Shown here: one piece after another, positions 38,529-46,277 of the stretch
Layout: each line of letters opens with the position of its first letter
Position numbering within the stretch: position 1 is the stretch's first letter
Assembly (NCBI GenBank): GCA_945869955.1
Contig: CAMBQP010000012.1
Location: forward strand, 1-48,513
Origin: Schlesneria paludicola DSM 18645
GTDB lineage: Bacteria; Planctomycetota; Planctomycetia; Planctomycetales; Planctomycetaceae
Direction of reading: 5' to 3'
Length of the DNA stretch: 48,513 nucleotides
Position numbers and translations under genes: made by a program
The notes under the pieces: model-generated
The model's database searches: none
Told to the model about the DNA's origin: nothing
Seen by the model: the letters and a program-made list of their open reading frames with translations, nothing else

Positions 38529-39188
38529 ATGTCTGGCAACAATACCTGGACCGATGCTCAACCGAATCCACCAGCCCCTGTCGCAAAAAAACCGATGAGC
38601 GGCTGTCTGCTCGCCAGCCTCATCATCGGTGGGATCGGAGGAATTTCATTGTTACTCTGCTGCGGTACGGGGTTCTGGCTTGCAACCAAATTCGTTCCAA
38701 CAATCACCGCCGTTCCTGCGGAAGTCGAGGCGGTAGGCCAGAAAGTTCTCGTGATGCAATTTCCCGAGGGACTGAAGCCCAATAACGCCATCACGATGGA
38801 CAACTCGTTCTTCTCGATGCGAATCGCCCAATTCAAACATCAAGAAGGAAAAGGAGAATTGGTCATCGGGAATATGAAGCTCAAGATCGGTGATGACCAG
38901 TCGGTGAAAATGCAGTCCGCACAATTTCGCTCGAAATTCGAAACTGACATTAGCGGCTCGCTCGATACCAAATCGTCCGAGACAATCGATGTCATGATCA
39001 ATGGGCAAAAAGTTTCCGTCCAGATCGCGGAAGCGAAAGATCGAACCAACGGAAAAGACGTTCACACCGCAAAAGCCGACATCCCGATCCCGACCGGACA
39101 GGCCTTTATTCTGCTCCGACTCGACGATGAGATCTGGAACCAGGAAGCGGTGGTGAAAATGCTCGAAGAGGCAAAAATTCCCGAGTGA
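38529..39188 (+). CDS. Membrane-anchored protein of unknown function
   Basis: About 219 residues from the ATG at 38529 (MSGNNTWTDAQ); the frame is open to 38505. A Pro-rich start is followed by one hydrophobic helix (about 25-55) containing LLCCGTGFWL, with two vicinal Cys and Gly. The remaining 165 residues are mixed beta and lie outside the membrane if the N-terminus is inside. I recognise no family. Planctomycetes have many single-helix proteins of this build. It is divergent from MoxR (262 bases) and convergent with the next gene. Confidence 0.6.
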   Translation: MSGNNTWTDAQPNPPAPVAKKPMSGCLLASLIIGGIGGISLLLCCGTGFWLATKFVPTITAVPAEVEAVGQKVLVMQFPEGLKPNNAITMDNSFFSMRIAQFKHQEGKGELVIGNMKLKIGDDQSVKMQSAQFRSKFETDISGSLDTKSSETIDVMINGQKVSVQIAEAKDRTNGKDVHTAKADIPIPTGQAFILLRLDDEIWNQEAVVKMLEEAKIPE

Positions 39189-39238
39189 TAAAACCAGGGT
39201 GAAAAATTCTAGGATGAAAAAAACCAGGGTGATTGGTG

Positions 39239-40279
39239 TCAGGCTGCTTTCCGCTGGGGGCTGTTTTCTGCCGGATTCGATTTCGGCCCCTCGCTCCGGC
39301 CGCGCCCTTTCCGTTGTTCCAGTCGCAGGTCATCCAGAACCTCACCCATCTCAAAAATCTCATCGGCAAGATGGTCAATTCGCCACGAGACCTCGTGGAC
39401 CGTCTGTTCCATCCCACTCGAAATCAGGGTAATCACGCCAAGAAACAAAATCATCTGCCCGACCGCTGCTGTCAGCAGCCCCGTCGGCAGGTATTGCGGT
39501 GGCCCGCCATAATAACTCGATACCACCAGTACTGAGCCACACGTCAGCAAGGCGACTCCACCGTAAGCACAAACTTGTCCCATGAACGTCGACCAGCCCA
39601 AGCGTCGATTCAGTTGCTTGTGTAACGCCTCACGCACCACCCGATCCTGATTGTGATCCTGAGCGACAGCATCCCGATGTGGCTCAAGGCCCTGCGATGA
39701 GACCGTTGTTGAAGCGCGAACCGGCTTTTCAATCGTCGGTTGAAGCGACGGCTGTGTCGGTTGAGGCCGCTGCCGACGACGCTCGGCGATCGGTGCCGCG
39801 TTGTTTGCCGCCGCGTGATCCCGGCAGTCCTGAAAATCTTCTGCGGAATCCGCTTCGGATCCCTCCTGATGCGCTGGCTCGCTCGCCCCGGTGGGCAATT
39901 CGTTGAGCGACCGAGTCGGCATCGGCGACCGTTTCACTCCCCCTGCAAGACCCTCGAACCCTGATCGCCCTTCAAACCCCGACGGCCCGTCCAACAGAGC
40001 TGAATTTTCGCCACTGGGCTTGGTTTCGCCACTGGGCTTGGTGATGGGGGGACTTGAGGAAGTCGCTGCAGGAGTTACTTCCAGCAAATTTTGTGTTGAC
40101 CAACGCGCCAGTAATTCCCGCGCGTCTCGCTCGGTTTCCATCACGCGTGGGGTTGCAGGTCCCTTTGGAGCGACCGAGGCTGCCACTCCTAATTCCGATT
40201 GGCAACGGGCGCACAGCATGCGCCGGTTGTCCGTGGACAACTCCGCCGCGACATCCGCCCGGCATGATGAGCACCACAT
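39239..40279 (-). CDS. Zinc-ribbon membrane protein of unknown function
   Basis: A 346-residue protein. The start MWCSSCRADV leads into a zinc ribbon (CxxC at 3-6 and 23-26). A long low-complexity stretch follows (about 60-205) with in-frame duplications, for example SGETKPSGEN and SGFEGRSGFEG. Two membrane helices are at about 233-258 and 264-288, then a 55-residue polar tail. It resembles the zinc-ribbon/TM proteins common in planctomycetes without a known role. An 18-bp tandem duplication (40007-40042) lies in the low-complexity region. The membrane topology is inferred only. Confidence 0.7.
   Translation of the reverse strand: MWCSSCRADVAAELSTDNRRMLCARCQSELGVAASVAPKGPATPRVMETERDARELLARWSTQNLLEVTPAATSSSPPITKPSGETKPSGENSALLDGPSGFEGRSGFEGLAGGVKRSPMPTRSLNELPTGASEPAHQEGSEADSAEDFQDCRDHAAANNAAPIAERRRQRPQPTQPSLQPTIEKPVRASTTVSSQGLEPHRDAVAQDHNQDRVVREALHKQLNRRLGWSTFMGQVCAYGGVALLTCGSVLVVSSYYGGPPQYLPTGLLTAAVGQMILFLGVITLISSGMEQTVHEVSWRIDHLADEIFEMGEVLDDLRLEQRKGRGRSEGPKSNPAENSPQRKAA
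40007..40042. repeat. 18-bp perfect tandem duplication
   Basis: TTCGCCACTGGGCTTGGT twice in succession (40007-40024, 40025-40042), in frame in the zinc-ribbon membrane gene, where it gives KPSGE twice. Confidence 0.85.
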
Positions 40280-40475
40280 CGGTTCATCCTGTAAAGGGAA
40301 TCAAAACAAAAATCGTTCGTAACGGAAGAATTTCTGCCGACGAACTGCTGCGGAAGCTATCTCGATCCCCGTTTTCCCGCAAGATCGATTCCCCTCCATT
40401 CCACGATAGAGAAGATCCCGTTTTGCCGTTAGAATCAGGGGATACTCGGAAACCTCTCGCGAGGAGATTGCCACC

Positions 40476-41939
40476 ATGCTGCCACTGCCGTTTTCTGCAG
40501 GATCGCGGATTGATCGTCGGACGCTGCTCGCTGCCAGCACCAGCGCCCTGGGGCTCGTTTCGCCCAGCCTAAATTCGTCACTCCTGGGATCACCTGCTTC
40601 GCCCGGGGGATCACCCACTTCACTGGGTTCATCCCCCCCCCGAAGCAAAGTCGCCAAGTCGACGATCATGATCTGGTTGAGCGGCGGTGCGTCCCACATC
40701 GACACGTGGGACATGAAACCCCTGGCACCACTCGAATATCGCGGCACCTTTCAGCCCGTCAGCACCTCGGCCCCAGACATCCAACTATGCGAACACCTGC
40801 CGTTTCTCGCCAGGCAGGCTCATCATCTCGCGATCGTTCGTTCGCTCGGTGACCATGGACGTGGAACCGGTGATCACCATGCAGGCTACTACTATAACCT
40901 CACGGGACACGCCCCCGACAACACCTTTCATCGCCTGCTCAACGCCCGGACCCCCTATCCAACCGACTGGCCCTCGATGGCTTCCGTGGTCGCCATGAAA
41001 CGTCCGCCGCACCCTTCTCTCCCCCAAGTCGTCACGTTGCCGCAAAAAGAAGGGGCCCCCGAATATACCCGCCCCGGTCAGTTCGCGGCCCGCATCGGAC
41101 TCGAATACGATCCCGTGTTTGTCGATGGTTCACGCGAAAAGGCGATGGAATTCACCGCCCCAGCGCTCAAATTGCAAGGGGAAATCTCGGCCAATCGCCT
41201 GCGAACCCGTCGTGAATTGCTCACCACCCTCGATGTGGGTCGCCAAAATCTCGAAGCCAATCTTGCCTGTGGGCACTACTCCAAGCAGCAGCACAAAGCC
41301 TTCACGTTGCTCGGTTCGTCCGAAACCAAGTCGGCGTTCGATCTGAGTCTCGAATCGGACGCAACGCTGGAACGGTATGGCCGAGGAATCAATTCCACCA
41401 CCATGCTGATGGCGCGGCGGCTGGTCGAAGCCTCGGTCCCCTTCATCACCGTCTTCTGGAAAGGGGACATGGAACTGGATGCCCTCTGCAAAAGTGGTGG
41501 TGGCTGGGACACCCACGGCAATAATTTTCATTGTCTCAAGGATCGCCTGCTCCCCGAATTCGACCGCCCTTTCGCAGCGCTGCTGGCGGACCTGCATGAA
41601 CGGGGACTCCTCGAAGAAACACTGGTGCTCGTCAGCAGTGAAATGGGTCGCAAGCCGAAAATTGGTGACCCTCGTTCCGGCGGCCCCAACGGTGCCGGGC
41701 GCGACCATTGGACCTCGAGCATGTCCGTCCTGATGGCGGGAGGTGGCATCCGGGGTGGGCAGGTCTACGGATCGAGTGACCGATTTGCCGAGTATCCTGC
41801 GGCGAATCCGACCGCTCCTGAAGACATTGCACACACCCTGTTTCATGCGATGGGAATCAACGACCTCACCGCGCGCGATGCCGAAGGGCGCCCGCTGCAC
41901 CTGATGCCAGAAGGGCGCCCGCTGCTGGAATTGTTTTAA
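40476..41939 (+). CDS. DUF1501 family secreted protein
   Basis: A 487-residue protein with a leader bearing a twin-arginine-like RIDRRTLLAASTSALGL. Residues about 30-62 form a Ser/Pro/Gly linker (SLLGSPASPGGSPTSLGSSPP). The sulfatase-like core follows, with SGGASHIDTWDMKP, HGRGTGDHHAGYYYNLTGH, WDTHGNNF and SEMGRKPKI. The C-terminus contains a duplicated 15-base stretch (EGRPLHLMPEGRPLLE). As with the other DUF1501 protein in this window, the common DUF1549/DUF1553 partner is missing. Substrate unknown. A D-aminoacylase-like gene follows after 298 bases on the same strand. Confidence 0.9.
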   Translation: MLPLPFSAGSRIDRRTLLAASTSALGLVSPSLNSSLLGSPASPGGSPTSLGSSPPRSKVAKSTIMIWLSGGASHIDTWDMKPLAPLEYRGTFQPVSTSAPDIQLCEHLPFLARQAHHLAIVRSLGDHGRGTGDHHAGYYYNLTGHAPDNTFHRLLNARTPYPTDWPSMASVVAMKRPPHPSLPQVVTLPQKEGAPEYTRPGQFAARIGLEYDPVFVDGSREKAMEFTAPALKLQGEISANRLRTRRELLTTLDVGRQNLEANLACGHYSKQQHKAFTLLGSSETKSAFDLSLESDATLERYGRGINSTTMLMARRLVEASVPFITVFWKGDMELDALCKSGGGWDTHGNNFHCLKDRLLPEFDRPFAALLADLHERGLLEETLVLVSSEMGRKPKIGDPRSGGPNGAGRDHWTSSMSVLMAGGGIRGGQVYGSSDRFAEYPAANPTAPEDIAHTLFHAMGINDLTARDAEGRPLHLMPEGRPLLELF

Positions 41940-42172
41940 TTTTTCCGCCGGAAATGGTTTTCCTCCCGAACATAACGGCCAGACGGCTCGGTCTGGACCG
42001 ACTGCGTGGTCCCCTGCTCATAGCAGAGTTCCAACAAATCCCTGGAAACCCACAGTCGATGACATACTCAGGTCGATTCATGAATCTCCCTCTTTTCAAA
42101 AAACGCGAAGATGGTGAACCCCAAATCAAGCGACTCAATCGAATCACGCGAAGAGAAAAAGATCCGAGATTC

Positions 42173-42207
42173 TGACAACTGACAACTGACAACTGACAAC
42201 TGACAAC
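42173..42207. repeat. Heptamer array TGACAAC, five perfect copies
   Basis: Five exact copies of TGACAAC in a row, then a partial unit. It lies 30 bases before the start of the D-aminoacylase-like gene. Seven-base tandem arrays of this kind are known from cyanobacteria and planctomycetes as short tandemly repeated repetitive elements (established knowledge), and this unit is one of the common types. Confidence 0.9.
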
Positions 42208-42237
42208 TCCTCAACCACCTCGAACGGCCACAAAGAG

Positions 42238-43953
42238 ATGAAACCCCCGCTTACTCCTCTGAGTTTAATCCTGATTCTGGCCTGTCTCAGCACGTCATCG
42301 GCGGCGGAACCAGCTGTCACAAAACCCGCTGTTACCAAACCAGCACCCGATCTGGTGTTGCGAAATGGTCGCATCGTGGATGGGACGGGAAGTCCCTGGT
42401 TCTCCGGCGATGTTGCTATCCGGAACAACCGTATCGTGGCGATTGGCCGAATCCCCGAGCAAGGGAAGTCGGAAAAAGATCTCCGTGGCCTGGTGATCGC
42501 CCCTGGTTTCATCGACATTCATTCGCACTCGGACACCCTGCTATTGGAAGATGGAGCCGCTCAGAGCAAACTTCGGCAGGGGGTCACCACCGAAGTGTTG
42601 GGAGAAGGGGATTCGATTGGCCCCTCATCCGGAAAGCTCGGCCCGAAAAAATTCACCGTCCGCGATCAGACGCTGCAGTGGTCGACGCTCGGCGAGTACT
42701 TTGACACGCTCGAACAAGAAACCGTAGCGGTCAACGTCGCTTCGTATGTGGGCCTCAGTACCGTCTGGCGTTGTGTCATGGGTGACTCGTTCGAGCGTCC
42801 TACCGATGACCAGCGACAGCAGATGCGAGAACTGGTTCGGCAAGCGATGGCCGACGGAGCGATGGGGCTTTCCAGCATGCTGGCCATGCCCCCCGGTTCT
42901 CTCGCCACGACCGATGACATCGTCGACCTCTGTACCGAAGTCGCCAAAGCAGGCGGAATCTATTCCTCACACATTCGCAACGAAGGGACAGGGGTTTTTG
43001 AGGCGGTGAAAGAGGCGATCGAGATCGGAGAACGAGCCCACCTCCCCGTCGACATGATCCACTTGAAGATTGCCGACCAAAAGTACTGGGGCCGGATGTC
43101 CGAAATCGTCGCCCTCATCGACGCCGCTCGAACCCGTGGCGTCAATGTGCAAGCGCACGTTTACCCCTATACCCGAGGGAACAACGATTTATCGAGCATT
43201 CTTCCCCCCTGGGTCCATGAAGGGGGCCCAGCCATGCTGCGCGAACGACTGAAACAACCCGCATTGCGTGCGCAAATGAAACGGGATATCCAACAAGGCC
43301 TTCCCGGCTGGTACAACCATTATACCGCTGTCGGCGGTGACTGGAGCCGCATGCTGATCAGTAAGGAAACAACCTTCAAAGGGTTAACGATGGATCGGGT
43401 CTTAGCCGAACGAACTCGCAACAAGGGAGCCCGCAACCAGGAAACAGCCCCCGATCTGCTGGAAGAATTTCTCAATTATCTGGACGAAGAAGGAGGAAGC
43501 GTCAGCACGGTCTACGCGCACCACACCGAAGAGGACATGACCACAGCACTCGTCCAACCCTGGTGCTCGGTCGGTTCTGATGGTTTGGCATTTGCCTGTG
43601 ACGGCCCACTTCGTCGCGGCAATCCTCATCCCCGCAGCTTCGGCACCTTCCCCCGCATCCTCGGTGTCTACGTCCGAGAAACCAAGCTTCTGACATTAGA
43701 AGAGGCCATTCGGAAAATGACCTCCCAAAACGCCCTGAAACTGGGGCTACGCGACCGAGGCTTGGTCGCAGTCGGATACTACGCCGACCTGGTGGTCTTC
43801 AACGAGAGCGAGATCATTGATCACGCCACCTACACCGAGCCCTTCCAATACCCCGACGGCATTCGCCACGTACTCGTCAACGGTCAAATCGCCTTGGAAA
43901 ACGGACAGCCAACAACGGTCCGATCGGGCCGAGCGATTAGGGGGAGAAATTAG
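42238..43953 (+). CDS. N-acyl-D-amino-acid deacylase (D-aminoacylase) family amidohydrolase
   Basis: A 571-residue exported enzyme. Signal peptide at about 1-22, then a duplicated AVTKPAVTKP linker. The amidohydrolase fold shows DLVLRNGRIVDGTGSPWFSGDV, the metal-binding HSHSD in DIHSHSDTLL, SSHIRNEGTGVF, HLKIAD and GSDGLAFACDG. This fits COG3653-type D-aminoacylases, which cleave the amide of N-acyl-D-amino acids; peptidoglycan fragments or unusual acylated amino acids are possible natural substrates, but this is inference. The start at 42238 follows the TGACAAC array. GTACTCG at the end of the gene leads to the next array. The nearest other gene on this strand is the DUF1501 gene 298 bases away. 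Confidence 0.9.
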   Translation: MKPPLTPLSLILILACLSTSSAAEPAVTKPAVTKPAPDLVLRNGRIVDGTGSPWFSGDVAIRNNRIVAIGRIPEQGKSEKDLRGLVIAPGFIDIHSHSDTLLLEDGAAQSKLRQGVTTEVLGEGDSIGPSSGKLGPKKFTVRDQTLQWSTLGEYFDTLEQETVAVNVASYVGLSTVWRCVMGDSFERPTDDQRQQMRELVRQAMADGAMGLSSMLAMPPGSLATTDDIVDLCTEVAKAGGIYSSHIRNEGTGVFEAVKEAIEIGERAHLPVDMIHLKIADQKYWGRMSEIVALIDAARTRGVNVQAHVYPYTRGNNDLSSILPPWVHEGGPAMLRERLKQPALRAQMKRDIQQGLPGWYNHYTAVGGDWSRMLISKETTFKGLTMDRVLAERTRNKGARNQETAPDLLEEFLNYLDEEGGSVSTVYAHHTEEDMTTALVQPWCSVGSDGLAFACDGPLRRGNPHPRSFGTFPRILGVYVRETKLLTLEEAIRKMTSQNALKLGLRDRGLVAVGYYADLVVFNESEIIDHATYTEPFQYPDGIRHVLVNGQIALENGQPTTVRSGRAIRGRN

Positions 43954-43970
43954 TTTTCCGTCGAGAACTT

Positions 43971-43997
43971 AGTGTTCAGTGTTCAGTGTTCAGTGTT
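43971..43997. repeat. Heptamer array AGTGTTC, about four copies
   Basis: Three exact copies of AGTGTTC and a fourth of six bases, beginning 18 bases after the D-aminoacylase stop. With the TGACAAC array it brackets that gene. Same class of heptamer element, different unit. Confidence 0.88.
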
Positions 43998-44019
43998 GGT
44001 TGCATCTCTGGCGATGCGT

Positions 44020-44427
44020 TCAGGCAAGCCAATTGTCAATTTCAATCCCCTGAATGCGATCAAAGTCACCGACATTGTTCGTTGCAAGGACCAGTCCATT
44101 CTCGATGGCAGTTGCCGCAATCAGAATATCGGCATCGGGGATCAATTGGCCACGAAGAGGAAGTTCCGCGTAGAGATCCGCTGCGCGGATGATGACGCTG
44201 TCCGTAATCGGCAAGACCTCGTTGTTTCGACAAAATGAGTCAAACACCGCCAGTTGAGACGTTGCCTGCCTCGCTTTCAATCCACGTAGAATCTCGAAAC
44301 GGGTTATCAACGAAATCGTCAATTGTGTGTGGTCCGCCAAATACGCCCGAGCACGGATTAACCCGGCCGCCGTCTTCCGCATTCATCCGGACAGCACGTC
44401 CGTATCGAGTCGCGTCTTTGGCTCCAT
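44020..44427 (-). pseudogene. vapC: VapC-type PIN-domain toxin interrupted by an in-frame TGA
   Basis: Reading from the ATG at 44427 gives MEPKTRLDTDVLSG, then TGA (44385-44383), and the same frame continues at once with MRKTAAGLIRARAYL to the stop at 44020. Together they are a normal PIN-domain RNase toxin of about 134 residues: the first acidic residue is the Asp in LDTDVLSG, later ones in RFEILRG, DADILIAA and NVGDF. The downstream 120-residue part alone lacks that first Asp. The full-length start overlaps the antitoxin stop by one base (TGATG), the usual coupling, which supports it as the original start. So the toxin is broken by one nonsense codon, unless read through. The antitoxin upstream is intact. 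Confidence 0.8.
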
Positions 44428-44660
44428 CAATTCCCGCTCCTGGAATTGAAAAACTTGCTTCGGTCGACAGCGTTTTTTTCAATTTCATTGATGTCATCGT
44501 CCGAAAGGCCGTCATAAACGGACATCGCGAGGCGAAGAGACTCTGGATCGCCGTCGTCGACCGTGATTCGAACCCGCTGCCCCTCGGGAATTGCCAGCAA
44601 TTCCCGGTGGACTGGTCGGAACATGCCATTCTCAAAGATCGCGTCAATCGCGCGTTGCAT
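44427..44660 (-). CDS. DUF104-family antitoxin of the VapC pair
   Basis: A 77-residue protein whose first 40 residues fit the PF01954 (AF2212/PG0164-like) antitoxin family: MQRAIDAIFENGMFRP and LLAIPEGQRVRITVDD. The C-terminal half, with acidic DDDINEIEKNA, would bind the toxin. Its stop and the toxin start share one base, so the two are co-translated. The fact that the antitoxin is intact while the toxin is interrupted is the expected order of decay. Its promoter region includes the shared 20-bp repeat at 44704-44723. Confidence 0.85.
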   Translation of the reverse strand: MQRAIDAIFENGMFRPVHRELLAIPEGQRVRITVDDGDPESLRLAMSVYDGLSDDDINEIEKNAVDRSKFFNSRSGN

Positions 44661-44703
44661 TTGAGCGTACTCCTGACTTACAAAAGCTGCGACTCTGGAA
44701 TCG

Positions 44704-44723
44704 TACCGCAGCAGATCGACCTC
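44704..44723. repeat. 20-bp repeat, first copy
   Basis: TACCGCAGCAGATCGACCTC, identical to 45583-45602 in the same direction. Similarity continues with a few mismatches for about 35 bases. This copy is 44 bases upstream of the DUF104 antitoxin start, where a promoter would be. Confidence 0.85.
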
Positions 44724-44932
44724 CGCCAGATTGTTGGTCTATCAAGTCCCCTTTGGGTTGTGTCCAAGCCCTGCAAAGACTGATGCGAACGCAAGTTTAA
44801 ATCTCAAGAAAGATCGGAATCCTCAGCGAATCCCAGATCCCACCCCTCGTCACGGAGCGAAAAGAGATCGCCAAAATACTCCAAGGCCACAGAAAATCAC
44901 TGAAAGCTGAAAACCAATTTTTCAACAGTCTG

Positions 44933-45187
44933 TTAGGTAATGAGTTTGTCGTAGTCAGCATGAGAGCCAATCCAAATCCACTGAATCCCATCCGGGGCAT
45001 CAATTCCTATCGCTCGATAGTGCATCCCAACACGTGCTGACCACAGTTCTTCGATGCGTTTCAACTGGAGAGAGGGATGACGAGGGTTTTCCTTGAGCAG
45101 TTCGAAATTCTTATCGGCAAGTTCTCGAACTTCGGCGGGAAGATTCCCTAACACAACCCAAAAATCCGATGAAGTGTAATGCTTCAA
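44933..45187 (-). CDS. RelE/ParE-superfamily type II toxin
   Basis: An 84-residue basic protein of the RelE/ParE fold: MKHYTSSDFWVVLGNLPAEVRELADKNF, then ENPRHPSLQLKRIEELWSARVGMHYRAIG and a final WIWIGSHADYDKLI. The SARVGMHYRAIG and SHADYDKLI stretches are typical of the planctomycete/cyanobacterial group of this family, probably ribosome-dependent mRNases or gyrase toxins; which of the two is not readable. Its start overlaps the antitoxin stop by four bases (ATGA). It is intact, so the module may be active. Confidence 0.88.
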   Translation of the reverse strand: MKHYTSSDFWVVLGNLPAEVRELADKNFELLKENPRHPSLQLKRIEELWSARVGMHYRAIGIDAPDGIQWIWIGSHADYDKLIT

Positions 45188-45384
45188 AGTTCGCGAACCT
45201 TTCCACGAACAAATTCGTCTCGCGCGTTATCGATGAGTCGACTGAATTTGCCGGCTTGAAAGTCTGATTGAATCTGAGCATCCCAAAGGTCGTCATCAAG
45301 TTGCAGAAACCAATCTCGGAACTTGGTGAAATCGTCTCTGGGTAATTGACGAACGCGAGTTTCCAGCTCTTCAATTTCGCTCAC
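45184..45384 (-). CDS. Antitoxin of the RelE/ParE-type pair
   Basis: A 66-residue protein starting with GTG at 45384; GGAGG (complement of 45392-45396) lies seven bases before it. The sequence, acidic with RQLPRDDFTKFRDWFLQLDDDLWDAQI and a DFQAGKFSRLIDNARDEFVRGKVREL end, is the kind found upstream of RelE-type toxins. There is no obvious DNA-binding domain, so autoregulation may need the toxin. It is translated first and overlaps the toxin gene by four bases. Family name not recognised beyond the operon position. Confidence 0.82.
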   Translation of the reverse strand: MSEIEELETRVRQLPRDDFTKFRDWFLQLDDDLWDAQIQSDFQAGKFSRLIDNARDEFVRGKVREL

Positions 45385-45624
45385 GTCGATACCTCCGTAA
45401 AACTTATCTTTTGACTCTCATCGCTAACACATGGCCCGAGGGGCAACCCGCGAGTTAAACACGCAGTCGCTCAACATTCGCGAAGGTTTTCCTGAATCAT
45501 TCCATTCTCATCTTTAGCGACAATCGCACCTTGCAAATCGAGCCGCCCCTCGGATCGTGAAAGCAGACCGTATAATGTATTCTACCGCAGCAGATCGACC
45601 TCGGCTAGATCACGAAAACCTTTA
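45385..45624. other. Leader of the RelE-type pair and the second 20-bp repeat
   Basis: About 240 bases without a gene. It holds the ribosome binding site of the antitoxin, a 9-bp inverted repeat 100 bases apart (CCGAGGGGC 45436-45444 and GCCCCTCGG 45545-45553), and the second copy of the 20-bp repeat at 45583-45602. A 40-codon open stretch on the minus strand without start codon is seen and may be the remains of a gene; not supported further. Confidence 0.4.
45583..45602. repeat. 20-bp repeat, second copy
   Basis: TACCGCAGCAGATCGACCTC, same strand and identical to 44704-44723. The two copies bracket the whole RelE-type toxin-antitoxin pair (880 bases). This copy is also directly next to the end of the intron remnant. 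Confidence 0.85.
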
Positions 45625-46130
45625 TCCACTGTTTGCCGTTCTCCTCGGTCAGTCTCCTTTCCTCCACAAACTCCGCAGCAGTTTGAGGTCCCGCTTTGTT
45701 AGCCTGCTTCTCAGGTACTACGAGACTGTCTGACTTCCCAGCGACGTGCATGTCGGGATGATGGCATCGCACCCTCCCCGACCGATCCCTCTCCAATGAG
45801 AGGGATGTCTCTGGGATCTCCCAGTTTCCGTGAGGAAAGTTTTCGTAAGTCCGTGCGTGTGTTCTGGGGCTTCGTGGGGCTGACATCGGACTCGCCTTTG
45901 ACGTTCGACATCAGTGTTCCCTTCCCCGTGACTGGACAAGGTCGGCCACCTCAAATAACTGTTTTCGGAGCTCAATACACAGCCCGGACTTTCCCCTGTG
46001 AACGCTTCGACTGGATGGTTGCCCATACAGACGCATCACTCGTGGCCAAGGCGATTGGCGAGATCTTGCCTCGTACGAAACTTCCATTCGCTCCCTTCCT
46101 CCGGCTTTCACTGACGCACCCAGTCCCCCT
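45625..46130 (-). mobile_element. 5' remnant of a group II intron with the start of its reverse transcriptase frame
   Basis: About 500 bases on the minus strand. A translated stretch near 45630-45790 reads CHHPDMHVAGKSDSLVVPEKQANKAG, then AAEFVEERRLTEENGKQ. This matches the well-known N-terminal leader of bacterial group II intron maturases (pattern VVPEK.ANK...AEP.EGR..TKEN). Upstream, the structured intron RNA part is GC-rich and gives only the short spurious frames usual for such introns. The reverse transcriptase core (YADD) and domains V and VI are missing: the frame ends after 'GKQ' and continues into unrelated sequence. So the intron is truncated at its 3' side and inactive. Boundaries are approximate, and the assignment is from recalled motifs, not a search. 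Confidence 0.65.
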
Positions 46131-46277
46131 TTTTCAACATGGTTAAACCGAGTTTTCCCTCCCCCCTTTCCGCTCTTCCTTCGTTATCTTCGTTATCTTC
46201 TGTTCAAATTCTTCTCTTCAATCTTTCTCCGAGAAACCCTGCTAAAACGCCGTCTCGTCCGGGTTTCCATCACGTTG
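46131..46277. other. Purine-rich spacer after the AAA ATPase gene
   Basis: 147 bases, almost all pyrimidine on the plus strand (46150-46240), with a tandem TTCGTTATC repeat at about 46181-46200. It lies between the stop of the ATPase gene and the intron remnant. No terminator hairpin is seen. Confidence 0.4.

Noticed and set aside
38280..38530. TTGACA at about 38337 as promoter of the membrane-anchored protein
   Set aside because: No acceptable -10 at 16-18 bases; the best hexamer matches three of six.
44567..44590. TTCGAACCC-like stretch as part of a tRNA T-loop
   Set aside because: It lies inside the antitoxin coding frame and no cloverleaf can be drawn around it.
45436..45553. 9-bp inverted repeat 100 bases apart upstream of the RelE-type pair as an operator
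   Set aside because: The distance is long, and GC-rich nine-mers of this kind are expected by chance at low frequency.
46140..46240. Polypyrimidine tract as a transposable element end
   Set aside because: No terminal inverted repeats or coding remnants are linked to it; it may simply be low-complexity spacer.
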